In this document: positions 31,568-41,640 of the stretch, piece after piece | Layout of the letters: the number at the start of each line of letters is the position of its first letter | How positions within the stretch are numbered: position 1 is the stretch's first letter | NCBI RefSeq assembly: GCF_040869045.1 | Contig: NC_090319.1 | Coordinates: 264,074,897-264,138,896, forward strand | Direction: 5' to 3' | DNA: 64,000 nt | DNA from: Eurosta solidaginis | Lineage: Eukaryota > Arthropoda > Insecta > Diptera > Tephritidae | Position numbers and translations under genes: made by a program | Notes under the pieces: model-generated | Told to the model about the DNA's origin: nothing | Databases searched by the model: none | The model's input: only the letters and a program-made list of their open reading frames with translations

Positions 31568-32354
31568 CACTTATGCGAATAATGCCTAACATTGGTGGTC
31601 CGAGCGAAGCTATACGTCAGCTATTGTCCACAGTAACCAGCTCAATAATACTATACGCAGCACCAGTGTGGTATGGATCTAAACAGACCCATCAAAAATA
31701 TATATTAGCAGCGTACCGACTTGCTTCTTTAAGAATAGCAAGTGCTTTACGGACGGTGTCCGACGACGCGATCCTGGTTCTAACCCGGAAAATCCCAGTG
31801 GACTTACTGGCAAGCGAAATGGCCGATCTGTATAACACTAATATTGAGCTACCATCTAAAGAAGACAAGAAAAGAGCAAGGACACAAACAATAGCTAAGT
31901 GGCAAGAACGGTGGGAGGCCTCGAGTAAAATGCGCTGGACTTTCGCACTAGTTTGGAACGTAGCCCAATGGAAGGAGCGGAAGCACGGCGAACTGAACTA
32001 CCATCTCACGCAGATAATGAGTGGACATGGCGGTTTCAAAGAGTATTTATGGAAGCGTAGGATAGAGGAAGATCCTCATTGCACAATGTGTACCACGGAG
32101 TTAGAAAATGCAGAACACGTCATGTTCCACTGCCCCCGTTTCCACGAAGAAATACTCACCTTGCATGGAGTCTTTGGGGAGGAACCTACCACGAGAAATT
32201 TAGTATCACATATGTACAACAGGAAAGAGTGCTGGACTGCAGTGAGCATAATGGCATTTATAGTAATGACACGCCTGTTGGATGCTGAGAGGGAGCGCAG
32301 AGAAATGTGCATGCGAAGCAGTGCCGATTAAATGGACACTCAGAAAAAAAAAAA
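31568..32354 (+). mobile_element. 5'-truncated R1-clade LINE insertion with poly-A and 14-bp TSD
   Basis: The direct repeat GGGCAATAAGTGTT flanks the insertion (31554-31567 and 32355-32368), and the right end is an A-run before it. The insert consists only of the 3' end of the LINE's second ORF and a very short 3' tail. It entered the FRAISVTS-coding segment of another LINE. The perfect duplication and a 250-codon open frame indicate a recent event. Confidence 0.9.
31573..32331 (+). CDS. C-terminal part of R1-clade LINE ORF2 (RT thumb and zinc knuckle)
   Basis: The frame of 252 codons is open to its natural stop. It starts in the RT thumb (MPNIGGPSEAIRQLLSTVTS, SIILYAAPVW, YRLASLRIASALRTVSDDA). 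The C-terminal domain follows (KWQERWEASSKMRW, HGELNYHLTQIMSGHGGF), then the CCHC knuckle CTMCTTELENAEHVMFHC (C-x2-C-x8-H-x4-C), typical of R1/TRAS elements. The intact ORF2 would exceed 1000 residues, so this is a fragment made by 5' truncation and is not expected to be functional. The initiating Met is incidental. Confidence 0.88.
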   Translation: MRIMPNIGGPSEAIRQLLSTVTSSIILYAAPVWYGSKQTHQKYILAAYRLASLRIASALRTVSDDAILVLTRKIPVDLLASEMADLYNTNIELPSKEDKKRARTQTIAKWQERWEASSKMRWTFALVWNVAQWKERKHGELNYHLTQIMSGHGGFKEYLWKRRIEEDPHCTMCTTELENAEHVMFHCPRFHEEILTLHGVFGEEPTTRNLVSHMYNRKECWTAVSIMAFIVMTRLLDAERERREMCMRSSAD

Positions 32355-33245
32355 GGGCAATAAGTGTTACATCTTTAGTGGTTACTTGACACAACATTCT
32401 TACCTGAAGTAAAGTTACACAGAGACAGTGTTACATTAGTTGGTGCAAACAGTGGAGAAATCCCTTATGCATAAACAATTTACTCTCGCCGCATTTGTTG
32501 ATGTGGAAGGTGCTTTGAACAACGTAAGAGCTGATGAGACATGGAATCATCCCTTGGGACGGCAGAGATGGAGGAACCAGTAAGGATTTGGATTCGTCTC
32601 TTCTTCTGATACCGCGAGATATCAGGTGAGCTGGCTAATCGAGAATTTCTAAGCAGATATTTAGAGGCACACCACAAGGTAGGGCGCTCTCACTTCTGCC
32701 ATGGGTCATGAGTAAAAATTATATTCCATAAAAACTCGACACAAATGGTGTGAATATTTTGTTGTTCGCTTACGATGTGGTGATCGTGGTTTCAGGTTCA
32801 TTCAATTCAGTTATAAGTGAAGTCGGGGAAAGATCGTTGGTAAAACTAAGTAGGTGAGCACAGGGATCTAGCTTCAGGCGTAATCCCTATACCCTATCAA
32901 AAAGTACCAAATATCTGAAATTCATAATCGCTTTTGAACTCAACGAGAAAACGTGCAGCGATAAACGGGTACGGAAAACAAGATGTTCGTCTTAAGCCAA
33001 AGATGCTGCTATGATGCTGTATAAGGCAGTTGTGTAGTTAGTGCTGACGTATGGCTCAATAGTGTGGGGGGAACCTCTTGGTTGGGACCTCTTAATATTA
33101 TTGGAAGATGGGCACGCTTCCAGCTAATAACGGCATACTTATATACACCGACGGCTCTAATATGAACCTAGATGTAGGGGTTGGAATGTATTCGCATCCT
33201 CTAGAGATTTCTACGTCAATCATACTGTCGTCGATTTTGTCCAGG

Positions 33246-33636
33246 TTTCATAAAAGTATATTAGTGTCCCAAAACAAATAATAAAAAAGAAGCTGTCAAG
33301 ATCTATGCTTAAAAAAGAGCTAAATATTATATTTTTCAGCTTTCAAAGCTTTTTTAAAATTTGTTTTATCAACTTTTTACATCAAGTCAGCGCAACATTC
33401 GAGATACAGAAAAGTCATCAAAGGCTTGGTGTATTAATTTGCCCATATGCCATAGTGGTTTTGATTCCAACCGTATGCCAAATTTAAAGGAGAGGACATG
33501 TCTAAATCGACAGGGCCCATCGTTTGGAGGAAGTTTTTATACTCAACGCCGTTTTCTTTTTCCTTGGACGTTGTGGGAGCGCACGCCCTCAAAAGCCCAA
33601 TGAAGCCAGGCCAGCCCTTTTCATAATTTTATTTTT
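33246..33636. other. unassigned DNA after the LINE remnant
   Basis: Two overlapping frames (33305-33603) contain no recognised domain. The stretch has the texture of decayed mobile sequence. Confidence 0.35.
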
Positions 33637-33845
33637 TTTTTGTTCGAATTCGAGCTCAAGGCAATATATGTACATATTTTTATGATAATTATAAAATTTT
33701 TTTTTCTATAATTGAAAAATTTATTTTAAATTAGCAACAGGAGATAGAAATAAATCAGATAGGTATCTGAGCCTGCCATAAAAAAAAACAATAATTATAT
33801 ATCATACAAATAATTTTTATATGCTTTGAGCTCGAATACGAACCA
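33637..33845. repeat. short foldback repeat
   Basis: TTCGAATTCGAGCTCAAGGCA at its left edge pairs with the reverse complement of TGCTTTGAGCTCGAATACGAA at the right edge. Inner AT-rich stretches (ATAATTATAAAATTTTTTT against ATATAATTATTGTTTTTTT) also pair. It is about 200 bp in length with no coding capacity. Confidence 0.5.
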
Positions 33846-35247
33846 GGAATCCTTTATCAATAGGTCAATAAAAACAAAAACAATTGTTAATTTTTTTTTG
33901 AGTAAAACTATGAAAATTGCAGTGTGAACATAGAAAGTATACAAGTCTGCTATATATACTACCAAAAGTCCTTTAGTTCACTTTTTCCATTGTGTGCATA
34001 GGTACTACGTATTTGGGGGCGAGTCGTCGAAGCCAAGTTTGTAAGCTTAATTTTTGTTGCTAGCACGTTCGTTAAGCGTTTTTTTTTTCAAATATGCAAC
34101 ACTCATGCCATATTCATATCGGTCAAAATACTACATGCATACTTAGTGCGACGCGTCTGGTTGTGCCAAGTTTGGCCTAGCCGGGTGCTGACAGTAGCCA
34201 CACAAACTAAGGGTTGCTGAAAACACCTACACAAACGAACGCCTGCAGTATGCATGTCTACGCCATCTAAATGTTTAATTTCAAATAAACATACATATAT
34301 TATGTTATATGCATTTAATATGGTAAACAAATAGCTTACAGTTGGATAAATACTTCTTGCAACGTTTATGAGTAGGCGAGTGAGTCCGAGAACACGCGCG
34401 CTGCGCATCGAGGTGGTGCTTTGGAATAGCAAATTATTTCACAGCTTTTGCTTGGTAAAGGTGAAATAAAACGCATTACTTTTGCATTCAAGACGACGCG
34501 CACTTTATTACGTACATAAATGCAACATCAAATTGTTGTGGTAGCAAGCTAAAACAACAATAATAACAATAAATGCAATTTATAGGCGTTGTATGCAAAA
34601 TAGCTTGCGCACCACAAATGTAAACAAAGAACAAAATGTCCGTAAGTGGCAGTAAAGGAACAGAAAACAACAGCAACAATCACCAAGTCCAAAAAAAGCA
34701 TATTAGGTGGACTCGCTTTGTCTTGCAAGGTGCACAGTTTTCACGGATTGCACGGATTGTTTATATCATACAACAAAATATGCAAGAGCATTGCGAAATT
34801 ATACAATGCATTAAAAAATTGCGTAAAAAAATTAGCACATACAATAACAAAATACGATGAAAAAATTTTTACAAACTATTGCTCAATATTTCGTGAACCA
34901 AATGAGAGGAATGCCGTTGAAGAAGGGTTGGTTTTCATATTTATAGGTTTGGAATAGATTTTTATTTTTGGGACTTTACAATCCATGCAACCCATGGATT
35001 CCGTGCACCGTTTGCAAGATTAAGCGAATGCCCCTATTATAACTTGTCGTTAACAACAGCTAGTGTGGCGCAATTATGGCAGCGTGGCAGCAGAAATTGC
35101 AAATAAATATTCTTTGTTAAACTTTAAATTCAAAAAACTCATACTGATGGGGTTATACCACCTGCATAAGAAGTACATCAATACATTCTTTATTGCATAG
35201 ATTATTGTAAATTGAATTGATATATTATTTTTTTTTTTTTTGATTTA
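33846..35247. other. hth intron, no gene seen
   Basis: Several overlapping frames (34103-34957) on both strands show no family. A (CAA)-rich patch lies near 34660-34680. Confidence 0.4.
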
Positions 35248-35249
35248 TA

Positions 35250-36240
35250 CACTCAGAGAAAAACGAATTCTAAAATCCAGCACCATCGGACTCAATTGAA
35301 GCTTTTCATGTTCTTACTTTTTTGTTCTTGAAAAACGAACGACCTGTTCTCAAAACAACAACCTTGTTCTTGAACTGACAATCGTTTTCATGAAAAGAGA
35401 ACGGCTGCTCTTAAAATATGAACAAATGTTCTATTAATGAGAACAATGTTCTTAAATTAAGTTTGAGAAAAAAGAAACGGTATAATTCGTGTGCACTACA
35501 ATGTTAAATACAACACTTGGCACCAGCTATCAAGCAGTTTTAGTGGCCCAGCGGATATGATGTTGCGGTTGCAATCGTGTGGCGCGAGTTCGATCGCAGT
35601 CAAACTCTGACGTTTTTAAAAAAAAAAAATTTATATTTTATTTTATAACTCTTGTTTTTCGTTCAGCTCCATTCACATATGCACAGGTAATTCTCAAACT
35701 TGTTATGAGATGTTTTAATTATATATTCAGATTGCATTATCGAACGAGAAAAATTTCTCGATAGGAGAAATATATAAAAAATGCATATTATGCGTTTTTT
35801 CAAACCTTTTTGGAATTTTAATAATAATTTGTTTTGTTATTAATCTTTTTTATTAATAGCGAAAAAATTATTTATTAATAAGGAAAATAAATGAATGGGT
35901 ACTACTTGAGAAAATTACCTTCCCCACTCCCCCCAAAAATCAAGCACAAACCGTTCTTGAACTGAGACCGAAAAATGTTAAATCGACCACAAATTGTTCT
36001 CAAAGCGTTAGAACGCAAAATCTTAAATCAAGCCCATTAGTGCTTGAAATGAACGCAGACGGGTCACACATCAATACCAAACTGGTCATAAAATACGAAC
36101 GGTGTGCTTGGAAAAACTATTCTTAAAACAAGCCCATCGGTCACAAGTTAAGAAAAAACGTACTTAACAGACTTTTGTCAACGAACGTTCTTAATTCTGA
36201 ACGTGTTTCGTTCGTTTTAGAACGATTTTTTTTCTGAGTG
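35250..36240. mobile_element. 991-bp TIR element with TA target site and a nested tRNA-like segment
   Basis: Left end CACTCAGAGAAAAACGAATT and right end, reverse complemented, CACTCAGAAAAAAAATCGTT; both continue to TTCTAAAA. TA flanks each end (35248-35249 and 36241-36242). The interior near both ends is rich in GTTCT/AGAAC words (TGTTCTTGAA, GAACAATGTTCTT). A tRNA-like head lies at 35537-35605. No transposase is present, so it is non-autonomous. Similar ACACTCAAAGAAAA ends occur near 10215, 60361 and 63839. Confidence 0.65.
35537..35645 (+). mobile_element. tRNA-like SINE head inside the TIR element
   Basis: TGGCCCAGCGG (35544-35554) matches the Pol III box A consensus TRGCNNAGYGG. GAGTTCGATCGC (35586-35597) resembles box B. 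They are about 32 bp apart, as in tRNA genes. A run of A (35617-35629) follows. A full tRNA cloverleaf is not convincing, so a SINE insertion is more likely than a tRNA gene. Its ends were not fixed. Confidence 0.5.
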
Positions 36241-36289
36241 TACTATAAAAATCAAAAATAACCCTAAATATAAAAAAAAAATTCACTAG

Positions 36290-37390
36290 GAAAATAACAT
36301 TTATTTTGAGTTTTTCATTTCGCTTGAAACATAATAGATAATTTTTGGAAAAGAGCTTTATGTTTATGTTTTTTCATTTCGCTTCGAAAATAACAATTAC
36401 TTTTTGAATAAATATTTTGGTCGGAAGTTAACAGTTATTTTAAGCTTTGTCATTTCGCTCGAAAAATACAAGTTTTTTTGGAAAAGAGTAGTTATTCTTT
36501 AAATTTTTTATTTTATTATTTTTTATAACCTTTTATTTCGCTTTGAAAATAGTAACTATTTTTTAATTTTTTTGTTGGTTTTAATGCTGAGAGTGTTATA
36601 CAACAACATTTACCTGGTGGGAATTTAATACATACTTATGCTATGGGTGTCGCTCACATTTTAACTTTTTATGCTATATTGTTGTTAGTTAAGAATTTTG
36701 TTTATAATTACGGTTCTTTATTTGTTTACTTTTTATATTTATTTTCGTTTTTGTCATATCAAATTTTAAATTAGTCGATCTGGTACATCCAACGATGTAA
36801 GTCAAATGTATACATGTACTTTTATGTTTTTTATTATAATACTTGTATTTTTGTATTTCTAGTCCTGAAGATGACTTCTAATTGAAGTCGAAATATCGAT
36901 AAATAAAAAACGACAATATATAACATATACAAATAAACAGTTATTATTTGTTTGTTATTTAATATTGTATGGCCTCGAGCTCGACAATTTACAAACATTT
37001 TTATTTTTTAAGTTTTTTTTTCAATAAGAAAGTAAAAGTTTAATTTTTATGTTTAATTTCGCTAACAAAGTCACACTTATTTTTTAAGACATTTAATTCC
37101 CTCGAATAATTACACTTAATTTTAGAGGTTTGTTTATTTTATTCGGAAAATAAGAAATATTTTTTGTCCACTTATTCCGTTTTTCACAAAAACGTGTTTT
37201 TTCCTTAGCAAATATCTTTATTTTTGTTGATTAATGTCGAAACTTAACTGTTACTTTTCGGGAGAAATAAAAATTTAAATCGTAAGTGTTATTTTGTAAG
37301 CAAATAAAAAAAAGTTACTATTAAAAATAAATAAAAAAGTTAAGATGTAACTATTTGAGCGAAAAAAATATTTTAAAAATAAATATTTTA
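36290..37390. repeat. degenerate minisatellite (TTTCATTTCGCT…AAAATAACA), split by a 400-bp insert
   Basis: Units of roughly 55-65 bp pair a CATTTCGCTCGAAAA word with ACAGTTATTTTT-like sequence. They are visible at 36316, 36375, 36450 and 36533, then again after about 37050 (AATTTCGCTAACAAAG and AATTCCCTCGAATAA). Between them 36580-37000 is different sequence containing TCCTGAAGATGACTTCTAAT and GAAGTCGAAATATCGATAAA, typical of a retroelement 3' end, suggesting insertion into the array. Confidence 0.5.
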
Positions 37391-39140
37391 TGCCAAACGA
37401 AATGAAAGGCTCGATGAATAGCTGTTTTTTTTTTAATTGGGCTAAAATCTTAAATAATAACTCAAAGGGAACTCCACAAATAATTATTAATGAGCCATTT
37501 TCCAACTTAAACTTATAATTATTAGGATCCCTGCTTATAAAGTCTTTCTTATTGCTATATTTTGTACTTGCAACATTTCATTTGCAAGCCAATCGCGCCT
37601 GTTAGGCCGCCATCAGCAACCGAGACACAATCCATTTGGTTCGTTGGTTTTAAGTTTAAGCCATACTTATTTCATATTTTCTGCTATTACCTATTTTGTT
37701 TTTCAAATTTTATTTTTCTTCTATCCCTTGATCTTTAAACAATGTAGAACGCGCCCATCATACAAATTTGCAAGTTATATACATTCGTCATAAGCACTCA
37801 TTAGCGCCACATCAGCTATACATACATAAGTGTATGAATGTGTGCGTCGTCGTCGCCATGGCGTCCGCCCCCCTTTTACTAATACTCCAGGGTAAATTAT
37901 TATGCATGTATTTTATGTTTTTTTTTCTTTCTCTGGACTGTTTCGCGTATCTGGCGTTTCTTTGCAACATGGTGTTGCAGACTCGTTTATTTCATGACGA
38001 ATGTTGGGTTGCTGTTAGCACACGTTGTTGTTGCTGTTGTTGAGAAAATGTTTTTGTTATTGCATTTGTTGCCATTTGCACTGACGACCGTCAAGCATGG
38101 CCGTTGTATTATAGCCAGCCACGTTTGGCCGCCTGTCGAAGACGGAGACGACGCATGTCAGGTTTGATGTTTTCTCACATTTCGCGTTGGACACGTACGT
38201 GGTTGGTTGCTCGCTTGCTTGGTTGAACTGCATTCTCAACTTCGCTAGGGAAATCGCGAAATGGTTGAATGTTTGTTGTATTACAAGCTGCATGGCGGCT
38301 TGACTGGCAGAGCAACATTAACTATTTCGTGCTTTGCGCTCGCTCTAGACGACACTTTGGTTGGCCAACTATTTTTATTTTTGACTGACTTGACTGCTTA
38401 GCCGCTTTGCTTGGCATTTCCATCAACTTTCTGACGTTGTCCGTCGCCGTCTCCATATACAATTCGCACCTTTAGCATTTTATTACCTTTTTTTACACAT
38501 TTTTAATTGCCAGCTAAACGGTTAATTATCGACACTTAATATAGACACGAGGTTGTCTGGCGGGCCAATTACGTGACTTTTATGTATCTAAGTCTGTTTA
38601 TATGTTGTAGGCATACTCGTATAACACGTACTCGCAGACACCACAAAAAGGTCGAATAATTGTTGGTGAATAGAAAAGAAATCGTCTAACTAATATGGCA
38701 TACCTCACTACTTTTATATATGAAAACATGTAGTAAAATGTTTCCTGATCAAAAAACGTGAAAGCATACCGCGATCTACGGCAGACAGCTGTAACGTACT
38801 GCATATATGCACTCCGCGAGGACTGCAGTGAAGAAGGTTCCTGTGCACGAAACAAGAAGCTGAAAAATTCCCCTTTCGACTCTCGGCCTTTCTCTGAGAG
38901 CAATCTGCGACTGAATTATAGATCTCTAGAATTATGTGATGTTGATTTAACAAGAACTGCTGATAATTGAACAAGAGAGAGTGTTGGTTAACCAGGAGTT
39001 CATATTAACTCAACCGCTGTTTCAAATATCAATATTATTTTGGGGGTAATGTGTTAGAAAGTCATGTTTTTAATTTTTTCCGAATTGGGATAGAAAATGC
39101 ATAATGCATCATAACTGCTGACGTTGCAGCAACCATGTGT
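37391..39140. other. hth intron, non-repetitive; no gene seen
   Basis: 37760-38570 has higher GC and CpG than its surroundings (GTCGTCGTCGCCATGGCGTC, GTCCGTCGCCGTCTCC) and no repeat copy in the window, so it may be conserved host sequence such as an enhancer. Frames at 37768-38043, 38057-38293 and 38598-38970 overlap on both strands and match nothing known. Confidence 0.4.
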
Positions 39141-39149
39141 CCATGAGCT

Positions 39150-39425
39150 AAAAACCAACCTGTTTGTAACCGTTGTCCACCACGGCACCGCTATCGCATA
39201 AGTTCATGATGACGTTCCATATTTTTAAAAACCTCCAGCTCCCGGCCAGCCTCCGCCCATCTCGCGCCATTGAAAGCGTTTCTTACGCCTAAGGTTGCAA
39301 GCAGGACAACTAGCTTCAATTTAGCATTACCTCGCTGAGCTATTTCAACGCTTTTAAAGACGTCTTAAATTGCGCCTGAAGTGCATTTTCCGGGCCTGAA
39401 GCCATGAGTTATAGCCAAGGTCTAC
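39150..39425 (-). pseudogene. LINE reverse transcriptase fragment (minus strand)
   Basis: The minus strand reads AKLKLVVLLATLGVRNAFNG and ARWAEAGRELE, matching RT motif A, 'VTLDVRNAFNSARW…L', of Jockey/R1-type LINEs, with the first aspartate replaced (LGVRNAF). Stops flank it. It is a small relic. Confidence 0.65.
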
Positions 39426-40099
39426 GGAGGTCAGAGAAAGAATATCTTAAAACACTCCCTGGCGAAAAAAGTTGACTAATCAGCAAAAAACAAATTACCA
39501 AAATTCACAATCTTTCCAGGCATTCTTTTAAATCCTTCACTTTATCACTGCTTATCAATACTAAATTTGTGTACAGTGGCAGTAATCCTTTACTTTTATA
39601 GACTAAAAAACAGTTAAATACAGCTAAATATTAAGCCATTGCCGCATTTAAACCCTTTTAGTGACCTCACAGCTTACCCTTCTACTTAGAATAGGAAATG
39701 AAATTGAACAAACTTGTGCTTTATCAACCAAATTACGCACTTATAAAAAAAACTATGCAACTCAATTTTCGCTACATACATACATACAAATCTAGCGCTG
39801 ATGGTCAAGTGACTTTAAATACATTTCAAATGGACACAAATAGCTTTTGAATGGCTTACAGAAATTTAGGTATTTGCTTAATGTCTTTTATGAATGTTGA
39901 CCGGACCTCTAAATGACACTTCCGATATAAACAAATTTGTTATGCTCCATTTTTACTAACTGCTGCTCTTGCTGAGAGTGAGTTCAAAGCGGCAAAGCTT
40001 TGTGCATAGTTAAGTAAACCTTAAAGAAAGCTAGCATAAAAATAAAGTACATACAGTAGCAGACACGAAAATAGCATAGGGCAACTTTAAAACAAATTT
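39426..40099. other. hth intron, no gene seen
   Basis: AT-rich, no repeat relationship noticed. Confidence 0.35.
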
Positions 40100-40635
40100 C
40101 ATCATTCGATTCTTCTCTTTTTAATTTCGATAACTTAAGAAAACACGCCTATGAATTGTATAATTTTGCGTACCTACTAATTTTAAAAAAATCGAAAATT
40201 TCCAAAAATTTGTATTTGGAGTTATCTGAACTTTTTTGAGTATGCAGTTTTGTAGCCCAAACAACTTTTGTCTAACAAAGTACAAGTTATAGGCCACTCT
40301 CAAAATTTTTACTTTTTCTTCCATACGAAGGGCGCATAACTTTACTTTTATTATCGAAGAAAGTCCGAAACACTATTCGGAAAAATAGCTGACACAAATA
40401 AATGAAAATTTTGAGATTACTGCAAATTCTTATACCCTTTTAGACTAAGATTGATTGGGCTCCAAAACTGCATACTCGGGGAAAAAATTTGAAAAACCAA
40501 CAATTTCTTGAATTCTTGAATTTTCGAATTTTTTGTTTTCGAGTTTGATTTGCATAGTTTCAGTTACGAAAATCATATACGTTTTTTCTGAAATTATCAA
40601 AATAAAGGCGAAGAATTTAGTGAACGAAATTTCAT
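40100..40635. mobile_element. foldback element, copy 1
   Basis: Two arms of roughly 200 bp pair around a centre near 40370. The left arm has ATTCTTCTCTTTTTAATTTC, GAGTATGCAGTTTTGTAGCC and AAAGTACAAG; the right arm, reverse complemented, has ATTCTTCGCCTTTATTTTGA and GAGTATGCAGTTTTGGAGCC. Arms differ at many sites, so it is old. Related copies lie at 44590-45110 and 58950-59215. Frames inside it are incidental. Confidence 0.65.
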
Positions 40636-41149
40636 CAATATATTGCAACTGCTAATTTCGTGTTCGCTACTGTACCAATGAAATAAAAACGAATTTACCA
40701 AAACTAAATTGACCATTACAATGGGGCGATAGCATAGACTCTAGGCCCACCACATATGAAAGTGTGTAGTTGTAAAGTTGATCTTTATGACCACTACATA
40801 TTTAATTCTTTTTCTTCTGAAATCAGTAGATACTGAAATGGTTGGAAATTTTGTGGGCTTTTTTGGTACACCTATGCATTTTGAAGTTAAACTGTTTAAG
40901 TTCGGTAATATTATGGGATTTCAGTCATTTGCTCAATTTCAATTTGAAACTCTTTACGCAAATACATTTCGTCGATTGAAGTGCAAAACCGCGTAAGTTA
41001 TTTTATGTAAAATTTGATTTAATGAATAGGCTAACAATTTTTGCTGTGTAAACATCTTTGCTCATGAGGGAATCGAGAATAAAAGCGTAAGGTAAGTGTA
41101 AGCGATAGCGTAGCCTTTGGAAATGGTAGACCATATGTGGAAAGATCGA
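40636..41149. other. hth intron, no gene seen
   Basis: A 72-codon frame at 40778-40996 has no recognised features. Confidence 0.35.
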
Positions 41150-41640
41150 TTTTTCATAGGTGGGTTATCGGCTTGCTATCAAAAAGTTTTCGATTTCCTA
41201 TCGAAAAGTTATCGATTTGTTATTAAAAATTTTTGGAAAGGTTATCGTATTCTTATCGGAGTGCTACTAATTTGTTATCGGCGTGCTAGTTTGTTATCTA
41301 AAAGTTATCTTTTTTTAACAAAAATGTATCGATTTGTTATCGAAAAACTTTCGGTTTCTTATCGAAAAGTTATCGATTTACTATCGCAAAGTTATGGAAC
41401 TGCTATAAAAACTTCGAAAAGTTTTCGTTTTTCTATCGAAGTGTGACAAATTCCTTATCGCTGTGCTATCGATTTGTTATCGACTTAATATTGAAATTTT
41501 AACGTTCTTATCAAAAATCTATGTTTTTTTAAATGTATCAATTTCATATCGATTTATTATGAAAAACTATCGATATTTTATCACAGAGTTATCAGTTTGT
41601 TAACAGGTGCTCATCGGTTTGTTATGACACGGATAATACT
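41150..41640. repeat. TATCGATTTGTTATCGAAAAG-type degenerate minisatellite
   Basis: Words such as TTATCGATTTG, TATCGAAAAGTT, TTATCGGCGTGC and CTATCGATTTG recur every 10-25 bp over about 490 bp with much variation. The sequence holds many TATCGAT and CGAAAA words. Its 109-codon frame (41117-41446) is a product of the repeat and should not be taken as a gene. Confidence 0.75.

Larger units (their letters stand above)
31496..33245 (+). pseudogene. LINE reverse transcriptase/RNase H remnant (I/LOA-type), interrupted by a younger LINE
   Basis: Before the insertion the plus strand reads HELPNVFRAISVTS, the FRPISLTS motif. After it, VEKSLMHKQFTLAAFVDVEG and ALNNV (RT motif A region), RGTPQG (motif B, 32663 on), FAYDVVIVVSG (motif C where YADD is expected) and LTYGSIVWG follow. 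The end has ILIYTDGS and VGVGMYS (about 33140-33195), the start of an RNase H domain. Stops and frameshifts are frequent. RNase H after RT excludes most Jockey elements and suggests an I, LOA or R1-like relative. The RNase H part at 48640-49650 may be the same family. Confidence 0.75.

Noticed and set aside
35537..35605. Functional tRNA gene
   Set aside because: Box A and box B are present but acceptor and anticodon stems do not fold convincingly and the segment sits inside a transposon relic.
41117..41446. 109-codon plus-strand frame
   Set aside because: It is encoded by the TATCGAT-type minisatellite, and its repetitive SYR/FVI pattern mirrors the DNA repeat.
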